From positions 19,504,683 through 19,568,682 of the forward strand of contig CM026398.1 in NCBI GenBank assembly GCA_014843695.1: 64,000 bases of DNA, written 5' to 3'. The position numbers were made by a program, and so were the translations under genes. Under the pieces are notes generated by a model. That model had not been told where the DNA came from. It searched no databases and saw only the letters and a list, made by a program, of their open reading frames with translations. Origin of the DNA: Archivesica marissinica. Its lineage: Eukaryota; Mollusca; Bivalvia; Venerida; Vesicomyidae. Within the stretch, counting starts at the first letter, position 1, and each line of letters opens with the position of its first letter. This document shows positions 55,113 through 64,000 of the stretch, one piece after another.

Positions 55113-55347
55113 TAGTTTATACAAATTTATTTTTAGCTGATTGCGAATCAAGTTCTTACAACTTATATTACTCACTCTCGAGACCTCATTCATGATGGAA
55201 TCCATTGCCACGAGGGAGAGAGAAGAGGCAACGTGGAATTTAAATGCCTTCCCTGGGATACAATCATAATGGCTTCAACAGGGCCCGAACTTCGGGCCTT
55301 TTGCACCTGGAGTGAATGCACTACCACTGCACAATCACGACTTCCAC
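55113..55347 (-). mobile_element. SINE-D, full length, with target duplication
   Basis: Direct repeats AAAGTTAACACT (55101-55112) and AAAGTTAACGCT (55348-55359). Body GACCTCATTCATGATGGAAT; head GTCGTGATTGTGCAGTGGTA in reverse. Confidence 0.93.
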
Positions 55348-55359
55348 AAAGTTAACGCT

Positions 55360-56264
55360 AGGATCAATGTATAATGTGTAAATGGACTATAGTTTTATTT
55401 TTCAATTTGATAAAAAAAAATGCGTAAAAGAGACTTTTAATAATTACGCGTGTCTCAGATTTGTTTTCATATACATCAAAAACGTGCGATGCATTGAACG
55501 AGAGGTGGTTTGTTCCATGTTTCTTAAATCACTCCATTATGAGTTAGAGTGATTACGTAACTGGCAGTCCTGCTTACACCAGATATAGTCTAAAACTGTA
55601 ATGTACACGTTACATATTATGCTGACAGATGGCGGACATAATTATGCCAAGAAATAAACGCACACTTGACTTGTACCTTTTCGCACCAGGCGTCTCGTCA
55701 TTACCATAAAACAAACGTTTTCCTTCCACTGAAATAAACATGACCATATTCACTCGCATATAAGACAGGCCACGTGTATGGCGTGATTACTCGCTTATAA
55801 GGTGCATCACATCTTGGCTCCAGTCTCTTCTGCCGATTGACCAGATGAGATGCTCTTTCTTTCACACAATAAAACACGGGAGGAAACATGCACGTTTTAT
55901 AGGCAAGTGCATACGGTACATGCTGAACACGCTTACCAAAGGAAACATTAGAAAATCTTAAAAACAACCGTAGAAAGAAGCTGAGTAAAATAAATATACC
56001 CTTTTTACAAATAAACTCTAATACAATGTAATATATCACTATATGGGGTAAAATGGTATAAAATAGTTAAATATACCTTATTAACAATGAGAACAACTAT
56101 GTATCAAGTCATGGTCCTGACATAATAGTAGTGGTACTTGGTTGTTATAAATGTAACTACAAAAAGGAACATATCCACAATTTTCACCAAGCTCAGCCAA
56201 AAATATTAAATTAAAAATGAACCATGTCCGTGCAAAGTACCCTGTAGCTAGTATCTATATACCA
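55360..56264. other. No gene recognised in about 0.9 kb
   Basis: A 112-codon minus-strand frame at 55701-56039 begins hydrophobic and has no recognisable domain, so I do not call it a gene. Confidence 0.4.
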
Positions 56265-56267
56265 AAT

Positions 56268-56540
56268 AGCACGCTGGACTGGTAATCCAGGGATCGCAAG
56301 TTTGATCCCCCCCCATCTGACCCTAATAAAATTAACAGTCTTTCAGATAGGACTTTAAACTGAGGTCTCTTGTTGGTGCTGTACACCGTGCATGTAAAAG
56401 AACCAGAGGAGACTCTGGAATTGGTATCTGCCTGTATCATTGCACTATCCTCCAAAAATCTAAAATGACTAATCTCTTCAAGAGGCGTAACTCATATGGG
56501 CAACCGGTAGTGACGATAAATAAACGTAAAACACACACTC
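56268..56540 (+). mobile_element. SINE-A, 5' truncated
   Basis: Starts in the anticodon stem (GCACGCTGGACTGGTAATCC), then body and tail with (AC)n. Several substitutions. Confidence 0.9.
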
Positions 56541-56656
56541 AAAAATCTTTGAAATTATGAAAAATCGTCATTAGTGTGCGGGTTTTGGATGACTTTGGTT
56601 TTACGTCATATCAGTATAATAAAAGAGTAAACACGTAAAATATCAATGCAATAATT

Positions 56657-56842
56657 ATGCTGTCCCTTTAGCGCAGTACGCTTGCACAAATATTTATTTT
56701 TTTGCCCTATGGTCATATAGTAAGTAATGTAAACATTACTTAATATATGACCATAGGCCAAAAAAAAATTGTGTTTTGTGCCTGTGCTTCTAAGTAATGC
56801 AACCACAGTTTGATCCTCAGACCAGCAGGTATGTGAAATGCT
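56657..56842 (+). mobile_element. SINE-C relic interrupted by a palindrome
   Basis: TGCTGTCCCTTTAGCGCAGT before and AAGTAATGCAACCACAGTTT, GATCCTCAGACCAGCAGGTA after belong to one SINE-C head. Between them (about 56688-56785) is a fold-back insert whose arms CCTATGGTCATAT and ATATGACCATAGG, plus T- and A-runs, pair almost fully. Confidence 0.7.
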
Positions 56843-56844
56843 AA

Positions 56845-57112
56845 TGTGTAGGTTTGTTTTTGAGGTTTAACGTCGCACAAACAGCTTAGGTCATATGACA
56901 ACTTATCAGCTATTATTGATGGGAAGACCCTGGTGCTCCTTCGAGCAGTATTTCAGGCGCGGACGGGTACATGGGTAGAACCACCGACCTTCTGCAAGCC
57001 AGCTGAACAGCTTCCTCACATGAAATACTTCAACACCCCCAGTGTGATTTGAAGCGGTAGAGATGAGGGGCAAGTGATTTGAAATCAACGACCGTAATCA
57101 CTGAGTCCCCTA
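56845..57112 (-). mobile_element. SINE-E copy
   Basis: Read on the minus strand: GGGGACTCAGTGATTACGGT, GTTGATTTCAAATCACTTGC (head), GTGAGGAAGCTGTTCAGCTG, AAGGTCGGTGGTTCTACCC, and TGTGCGACGTTAAACCTC (end). The most complete copy in the window. Confidence 0.85.
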
Positions 57113-57202
57113 CATCTTATATAAATCCCAGCTGGATGGCTCTATCTTAGGACACTGATCTAGGACAACAATTTTTGCTTAAAATGGAAACCTCGCATGG
57201 GA

Positions 57203-57427
57203 AGTTTATACAAATTTATTTTTGCTTGATTGCGAAACAAGTTCTTACAACTTATATTAATCATTCCCGAGACCTCATTCCTGATGGAATCCATCGCCAC
57301 GAGGGAGAGAAAAGAGGCAACATGGAATTTAAATGCCTTGCCTAATGGCACAATCGTAACGGCTCCAGCGGGGCTCAAACTCTGGGCCTTTCGCACCTGA
57401 AGCGAACACGCTACCACAACTTCCACA
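57203..57427 (-). mobile_element. SINE-D copy
   Basis: Tail TTTTGCTTGATTGCGAAACA, body GACCTCATTCCTGATGGAAT, head region CTTTCGCACCTGAAGCGAAC and CTACCACAACTTCC; a small deletion removes the A-box core. Confidence 0.92.
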
Positions 57428-57661
57428 GTACAGTAACAAGTGGAATACTTAGGTGAATAGATAGATAATACATGGTACAAAAACACGCTTGGTTCTCAAA
57501 TTCAAAGTTTTGAGCAAATCAGGAATAAGTTTGGATATGTCCCTTTTAAACAACCAGCGATCATGCTATATTTAATATTTATACGGCATAATTTAATAGT
57601 AAGTCATCCATTAAAAAAGGAACAAGTTGGGTGAATAGCAAAATTGTCTTAGAAATGGCGC
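57428..57661. other. No gene recognised
   Basis: AT-rich spacer. Confidence 0.3.
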
Positions 57662-57663
57662 TA

Positions 57664-57882
57664 CAGTCAAACCTGTGTTGGTGGTCACCTCCATTAAGCA
57701 GCCAACCTGTATATACAGTCAAACCTGTGTTGGTGGTCACCTCCATTAAGCAGCCAACCCGTATTAGGCAGCCAGTTTCCAGATGCCCAATATGTTGTTT
57801 TAGTATTCATTAATCAACCACCTGTGCTAATCAGCCACTTTCTGTGATTCCCTTGGCTGGCTGCTTAAGACAGGTTTGACTG
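57664..57882. mobile_element. TA-flanked MITE (CAGTCAAACCTGT class)
   Basis: TA at 57662-57663 and 57883-57884; perfect 13-base termini CAGTCAAACCTGT. The first 47 bases are repeated from 57716. The interior has GGCTGGCTGCTTAAGACAGG. Uninterrupted relative of 52957-53596. Confidence 0.88.
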
Positions 57883-57884
57883 TA

Positions 57885-58551
57885 TATATATTGTTGCGCA
57901 ATATCATTAGTGCAGCTGGAACCGAGTCCATGTGTACGATGTTGCCATATATATGCAACGTATATTCTATGCAATAGCAGCGCATCATGGATACACCCAC
58001 TAATCTAAAAATTGAAGATAAATCTTTCTTTTTTTTATCATTTTACATAAAACGCAATGTACAATGGATATGTGTGAATGATGATCGCAACAGTAATGAG
58101 TGCACATAGGTAAACAACAACATGCATTCATGAGAATTGAACACCAAAACTTGTAAAATAAATTAACAGAAAAAACTGTGTAAACATTTTACTTGACGCT
58201 GCTTAAAGCAGACGTCAACAGAAAAAAAACGCACCCATTAAACCTCCATTAAAACTCGGAAAGTTAATAGTGCCAATACATGCCCACCGATTTCATTAAA
58301 CAATTTATACAAAATACATTGTTTAATTAATTCACTGTAAGTAAAGCCATGTACGTTTATGTAACACGTATCAATAACAGCTCTATGATTTTTATACAGA
58401 ATCTACATGTCACGTTATAAATATATTATGTACTAATAAAAGATGTCGTGAAAAGTTTTCGTTTGGTTTAGATATTATAAAGCTTGTCTCCTATAATACT
58501 GAACAAGTGAGCGGAGAGCAGACGCCATCAACGTGATTAAATTAACCCAAT
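57885..58551. other. No gene recognised
   Basis: AT-rich, no array or exon. Confidence 0.35.
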
Positions 58552-58555
58552 CAAC

Positions 58556-58895
58556 ACCAAGTAACTGACATGGACTGGTGCATGATATTTTTAGACCTAT
58601 ACATTAATAAGAAAATTACATTTGGACCAGTTCATTTTATCAAAATGGGTAATTTTGTCTTAAAAATAGTAATATTACTGGCAAAAAGTGCAGATCCTGA
58701 TGAGACGGCTCGGCACGAGACGGCTCATCTGGATCTACACTTTTTGTAAGCCTATTTAGAATGTTGAGTTAATGCTACAGTAAATACACGATAACTGACA
58801 CTCATGCCTATCCTGCACAGCTAGAGGACATCGCCATTATCTAGAAATGGGACCGCTCCCTAACTTAACCTTGATTCTAGGTCAGAACTGTTTGG
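58556..58895. mobile_element. AACACC-class TTAA MITE, extended form, right end lost
   Basis: Left TTAA (58552-58555) and CCCAATCAACACCAAG; central hairpin with a duplicated GAGACGGCTC; inner end ATGTTGAG then TTAA (58769-58772). It continues through GCTACAGTAAATACACGATA to GGTCAGAACTGTTTGG, as in the 62-kb copy, without the outer right terminus. Confidence 0.8.
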
Positions 58896-59546
58896 AGAAG
58901 TGAGGAAGCGAGCGGATTGCATCCTTCAATAGCGTTATTTAATAAATACGGTTAAAATACACCACAGTATGACCATTAAATACATCAATTGAATAGAATG
59001 GGTACTTTATAAATGGGACAAAATTTGGTACGAAATTTGTATAAAACCATTAAAACATTTCTAATGTTGGGGGCCCTAGAGATCCCTAGGGTGATTATTT
59101 CGCCCAAGTCACCCTCTAGAGTGAGCCAAGCCCTTGTACGACTGTAAGAGGTCATTCATAGTGTCTTAACTCCATCTATCTATCTTCCTATGATGTCAAA
59201 CCCCTCGCGGGGGAAGTAGACAGCATGTAGATTCACAAAGATCTTTTGGGGAGGGAGTTTTACTAATGTTGTTAGAAAATGTTACCCAACCAATTTTGCC
59301 TTTTCTTTGCTTTGTCGTCAGGAATTATGTAAAATAGCAAATCAAATATGATTAAACTAAAGCTCCTTAACGTTGTATAACCAGAATTGGTGGACTGCAA
59401 ACCCAAGGATAGAATGACAACGATGTAAAAATTGCTGCCCCAAAAAGCCTGTTTTGCCGTGACACATTTAGGGCAAATGAGTTACGAGTTATCCCGTTTC
59501 TACTGTACATATAATAAAGTTACTGATTATAATTGCATTCAGAGGC
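58896..59546. other. No gene recognised; shared GC-rich motif
   Basis: Around 59180-59215, CTATCTATCTTCCTATGATG and CAAACCCCTCGCGGGG match, in reverse, part of the TTAA element at 22949-23540 (about 23258-23315). Confidence 0.45.
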
Positions 59547-59550
59547 TTAA

Positions 59551-59816
59551 CCCTTAAATTTCAGAATAAATTGGAAGGAAGCGTAATGTCACGTGTGACC
59601 AGGATCGGAAGCGTAATGTCGCGTCTGATCAGGATCGGAAACGTAATGTCCAGTCTGATCAGGATCGATGTTGTTTGCTATTCAGTCAAGTGCTTTAGCT
59701 CCACTATATGAATTGCAAACAGCATAGAGCCAGATCAGATGGTACAGAATGTGCCATCTGATCTGGCTCTATGCAGTTAGCAAAAACGAATAGACTCGTT
59801 TCCAGCACTAGAAGGC
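59551..59816. mobile_element. Double-hairpin element with internal triplication
   Basis: TTAA at 59547-59550 and 59817-59820. GGAAGCGTAATGTCACGTGT and two further variants repeat three times, then the AACAGCATAGAGCCAGATCA hairpin of the 40-kb family follows. Outer termini are only weakly inverted. Confidence 0.7.
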
Positions 59817-59820
59817 TTAA

Positions 59821-60662
59821 ACACACACACCTATCTGCTTTATAAGCTAAGAGGAACATCTGAAGCTCTGGTTTTGGAAAACAGTTCAAACATGTATGAT
59901 GAGTTATTTTGCAGGTAGAGATGCGAGTACTGTACAGGAATGGAATAATCAAACTCGAAAGTCATAAATCCTATCTCACACATTTGCTGCTTCACTCTTT
60001 TCATTATAAACAAAATGTACGGAAAAGTCATGTGACACTATACACGTACTCATATGTGCTAACTTCATTTAACCATACATTGTCATGTGACCATAAATGG
60101 AAGCATCACATGACCAAACATGGTCATATCGGATGACCATATAGGGAAACATCGAACGACGATACGGTACTTCACTCTTCTTTATAAATATCCACATTAC
60201 TTCAATGTATATAAACTATCACAATACATTGTGCAGATCAGTCTTATCAGCACTTGGTGTCATGAAGTCTAAAACTTCTGTATAACATGGCAACTTCAAA
60301 TCCAGTGTCCAATGAACGCTGACCACTGACTTAGACTCTCGTGTCACCGAGTGAGATTTGAGCCGTCCTCCGAATACTTCCTTCTTTTCTCCATAGACTG
60401 GATGCCAGTCTGATATGTGGAATGGTTAACAGGGTTTTCTCCTATACTTCAGACGTTACCTTGGCGATACGGTGGTGCACTCTTGCGGTGGGCCTAAAAT
60501 ATAGTGTGCTGTAAAACAGGCAATTGTTTACAAACGAAACATGTTTATAACATAACTTAAAATTATGTGAATACATCACAAACAACAGCTTATATAACAC
60601 ATCGTAGATATCATAGAAATGTCAAGTGTTAGTAAGAAGCTAATTCATCTATTTATTGACCA
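59821..60662. other. No gene recognised
   Basis: Unassigned, with several CATGTGACCATA-type short repeats at 60060-60140. Confidence 0.35.
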
Positions 60663-60664
60663 TA

Positions 60665-60962
60665 CAGTCGAACATCATTCCCTCGAACTCGCTTAACTAG
60701 AACCCGTCAAACTCGTCGTCTGGTCCAGGCAATAATCTCCAATTCACCAAAATATTTCAAATTCCAAAGAATACATTATATGATTGGGTAAAAACAGCCG
60801 ATGATATAGACACAAAACAAGGAGAGATGAATATATTGTATACATACAACCGTAATCTTCTTACATAATTTCTGAACATCATGTGGTCACTCAAGATCGA
60901 CTATGATCGACTCGAACCAACATACAAGGACCCAACGTGTTTGAGGCAACAGAGTCTGACTG
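60665..60962. mobile_element. Possible TA-flanked MITE (CAGTC ends)
   Basis: TA then CAGTCGAACATCATTCCCTC on the left and GTTTGAGGCAACAGAGTCTG then ACTGTA on the right. Only the outer few bases are inverted, so this is tentative. Confidence 0.35.
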
Positions 60963-61045
60963 TATATGTACCAATAAAAATAACCTGATAATTGTTACAA
61001 ATACTATTGTTAGTGCTTTGTGCTTTTATCGACATCAAAATCTGG

Positions 61046-61497
61046 TAAATGACATCATCAGTGACATCATCAATGACATCATCAATGACATCGTCAGCAA
61101 CATCATCAATGACGTCATCAATGATGTCATCAATTACATCATCAGCAACATCATCAGTGACATCATCAGTGACATCATCAGTGACATCATCAATGACATC
61201 ATCAGTGACATAATCAGTGACATCATCAGTGACATCATCAGCAACATCATCAATGACATCATCAGTGACATCATCAATGACATCATCAATGACATCATCA
61301 GCGACATCATCAGTGACATCATCAGTGACATCATCAATGGCATAATCAGTGACATCATCAGCAACATCATCAATGACATCATCAGTGACATAATCAGTGA
61401 CATCATCAGTGACATCATCAGTGACATAATTAATGACATCATCAGTGACATAATTAATGACATCATCAGCAACATCATCAGTGACATCATCAATGGC
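61046..61497 (+). repeat. 12-bp minisatellite (about 37 copies)
   Basis: GACATCATCAGT with AAT, AAC and CATAATCA variants. Frames stay open on both strands (189 codons on the plus strand) because 12 is divisible by three. TGACGTCA occurs once, near 61109. Confidence 0.96.
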
Positions 61498-61999
61498 TTC
61501 CTCTAATGATTTTCTTATGTGACATTAAACTTATCATATACATGTATTTATTATTAAATATTGTCTGAATTAGATAATTGTTCATATTAAAGAGCTGTTT
61601 CGTACGGAAGCTTAGTATAAAATGGTCATTACATATTTTCCAACTATTTACTGCATATATTCACCCATATGTCGCCACCAACTGGAAATCGAAAGGCGAC
61701 TTTGGTTTTAGGTGGACTTGAGCTAATGGAAATATAATATAAACAGTCCGTTTTGATTCTCCCATAAGCCGAGGTTCCAACATTCGTAAGAAAGGTCGAT
61801 CTAAGGGCAAATAATTCTGATAACCTTTATTCAAAGAAAGTATCGGTCCCGAATAGATTTACAATTACAAAATTGTACAAAGATTTCAATGACGTTAGTG
61901 AATTCGGAGATATATAAATGAAAGAGACTGGAAATCTTTGCAAATCCTGCAAGATCAGTATCTAAGCCCAGGATATTTGAATCTCTAAAAACAAGTTAA
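61498..61999. other. No gene recognised
   Basis: Unassigned AT-rich DNA. Confidence 0.35.
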
Positions 62000-62455
62000 C
62001 ACATTCAACACCAAGTAACTGACATGGACTGGTGCACCCATTCAACACCAAGTAACTGACATGGACTGGTGCATGATATTAACCCATTCAACACCAAGTA
62101 ACTGACATGGACTGATGCATGATATTTTTAGATCAATAAATTAATAAGAAAATTACATTTGGACCAGTTCATTTATCAAAATGGGTAATTTTGTCTAAAA
62201 AATAGTAATATTACTGGCAAAAAGTGCAGATCCTGATGAGACAGCTCATCATGAGCCGGCTCATCTGGATCCTCACTTTTTGTAAGCCTATTTAGAATGT
62301 TGAAAGAGTTAATGCTACAGTAAATACACGATAACTGACACTCATGCCTATCCTGCACAGCTAGAGGACATCGCCATTATCTAGAAATGGGACCGTTCTC
62401 TAACTTAACCTTGATTCTAGGTCAGAACTGTTGGTATGTGGTGTTGAAAGGTTAA
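62000..62455. mobile_element. AACACC-class TTAA MITE, extended form, head triplicated
   Basis: CATTCAACACCAAGTAACTG occurs three times (about 62004, 62039 and 62085), then the body with the CAAAAAGTGCAGATCCTGAT hairpin, the GCTACAGTAAATACACGATA extension, and the right end GGTGTTGAAAGGTTAA. Confidence 0.85.
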
Positions 62456-63558
62456 AGTACGGACACTCACGGTACATTAGATTGTCTTTCCTTTGTGCTC
62501 AAACAAAACAGACGGACACCACTTGTGAGTCGGACTTAGCTCCACTTGATTCCGAATGCAGATATGGTGGTATAAAGAAGGAATGTTCTAAATTTCTAAA
62601 AACTTTCATGTTAACAAAAAACGAGACAAGAGTTACAGGAATATTCATATCCATGTCAACTTGAGACAATTAAGTATGTCTGTCATTTGGGTTTCTGATC
62701 TCTTTTGTTTATATATCTCTGCCATGTAACGGTGAACAGTAGCATTCCAGATTGGTGAAAAAACAATATGCATCAAATAACGAGATGTTAGTAACACAGA
62801 GTTGACATGAATTAGACACAAACGTGTGAATAGATTGGGAACATGCCTGGTTTTATTTTAATAAAATATGTTTGTCTGCTTCCCTTATTTCCATCTTAAA
62901 GTATTGAAAACAGTCAAATACAACAACAAGGTACAGAATCATATAACAAAAACAATTGCCTCGACTATTTACACAATTTACATGTCTTATGTACATTAGG
63001 CACCAGTCCAGCTGGATTGTCACCATGGAAACGAACATTACATGCTGTTACCATAGCAACCATGTCAACATGGTTGTCTAAATATAGTAACACATCAATG
63101 GCATACAAAAAGCCTGTATAAAACATCAAACATATGCACGTGATTTAAGAAACATGATTCTACATAACAATCTGATTTCTTCAAGAAAATGAGAACTACA
63201 TTTGTAACTGTAACTTCTTAGAAAAAATGGCATGGTACAAAAATAATGCAAAAGCCATGAAAAACAATCTATACGTAAAGAGATAAAATATGAATATCTT
63301 ACACTGTGCTATACATGTATTTATATACTACAGACTATAGGCAGGAATTATGCTGGATTTTCTAATGTGATGGTCAGACAGTAATATTTTATCGCACGTT
63401 TGAAACCATAACAGGTAGACCTTCAGAGCATATGTAACATAACACTACACACATTACAAAAGTCATTTTCATGCGGTTTTTCTCCAAATGGCAAAAATAA
63501 AACTATAAGTGAACAAGTAAATTTATCCAAGCGTTAGATTTAGAAAATCACCATGCAC
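62456..63558. other. No gene recognised in about 1.1 kb
   Basis: No array, SINE or supported exon. AATAAA-like hexamers on either strand do not adjoin a coding frame. It could include the 3' UTR of a gene lying outside the window. Confidence 0.35.
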
Positions 63559-63566
63559 AAAGTTAG

Positions 63567-63795
63567 TTTATACAAATTTATTTTAGCTTGATTATGAAAC
63601 GAGTTCCTACAACTTATATTAATCACTCTCGAGACCTAATCCTTGATGGAATCCATTGACACGAGGGAGAGAGAAGAGGCAATGTAGAATTTAAATGCCT
63701 TGCCTAAGGGCACAATCGTAACAGCTACAGCTGGGCACAAACTCGCACATGAAGCGAACGCGCTACCACAGTGTTATCACGACTTCTACTGCATA
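63567..63795 (-). mobile_element. SINE-D, with 8-bp target duplication
   Basis: Direct repeats AAAGTTAG at 63559-63566 and 63796-63803. Tail TTTAGCTTGATTATGAAACG, body ATTAATCACTCTCGAGACCT, head partly deleted around the B box. Confidence 0.92.
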
Positions 63796-63803
63796 AAAGT
63801 TAG

Positions 63804-64000
63804 CAAAAGGAGTACCGGAATCTACGTATAAATACAAGCTCTACAGTTAAACATTAGAAAAGCCAGCATATCACAGAATAATTGACAAATGCATTGTTGC
63901 CATCAGAAGAAAAAGATAATCAAATAAGGTGCTGGGGAAATACATCCGTAAAAATACTGTATGTTAAAGCATATCACACGCATATGTTTGCATCTGTTTC
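63804..64000. other. No gene recognised at the right edge
   Basis: Unassigned sequence. Confidence 0.3.

Noticed and set aside
55701..56039. 112-codon minus-strand frame starting with a hydrophobic stretch
   Set aside because: No recognisable domain, no splice partner and AT-driven composition; left as unassigned.
61134..61506. Met/Leu/Ser-rich minus-strand frame, transmembrane-like
   Set aside because: 12-bp repeat artefact; hydrophobicity follows from the repeat.

Overview
The window is animal nuclear DNA, most likely from a mollusc and probably a bivalve. Three things point there: a spliced animal gene with GT/AG introns; LINE fragments ending in a C-x2-C...H-x4-C domain; and many tRNA-headed SINEs and short inverted-repeat elements, with scattered GGGAGGTAAT motifs that I associate from memory with molluscan genomes. 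Species cannot be fixed from sequence alone. No bacterial operon, CRISPR array or genuine tRNA or rRNA gene is visible.

One protein gene can be built with confidence: HDHD5 (CECR5), a HAD-superfamily class IIA hydrolase, + strand, 39733-46113, eight coding exons, 424 residues. All splice phases agree and the four HAD motifs are present. A TATA/initiator promoter with CCAAT and octamer motifs precedes exon 1. About 15.5 kb upstream, an orphan exon (24005-24191) ends in the same phase and could be an alternative 5' exon. The HDHD5 introns are filled with SINEs and MITEs.

Layout: 1-0.9 kb, LINE 3' end with a (GAT)/(CTG) microsatellite tail. 2.6-8.3 kb, a compound satellite block: 200-bp satellite, 34-bp, 66-bp and 107-bp arrays, then the same 200-bp satellite inverted, ending at a fold-back MITE. 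8.7-9.8 kb, 36-bp minisatellite. 10-16.7 kb, SINEs around a 54-bp array. 17-27 kb, a 28-bp array, (TTC)n, hAT-like MITEs, an inverted duplication, more SINEs and a TTAA-flanked element. 27.2-34.7 kb, a giant block of 37-, 30- and 32/21-bp arrays, the 30-bp array split by a LINE. 35-47 kb, HDHD5 and its surroundings. 48.6-50.3 kb, a minisatellite whose unit contains TTAGGG. 51-64 kb, gene-poor DNA with MITEs, SINEs and short arrays.

About a quarter of the window is tandem repeat by my addition of array lengths. The long open frames inside these arrays (up to 394 codons) come from unit lengths divisible by three and are not genes. The strongest unusual signals are the set of TTAA-flanked non-autonomous elements (one nested in another MITE with an exactly reconstructable empty site), SINE families that share 3' tails but have different tRNA-like heads, and the nested array-in-array with a LINE inside. 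No new gene system is evident.
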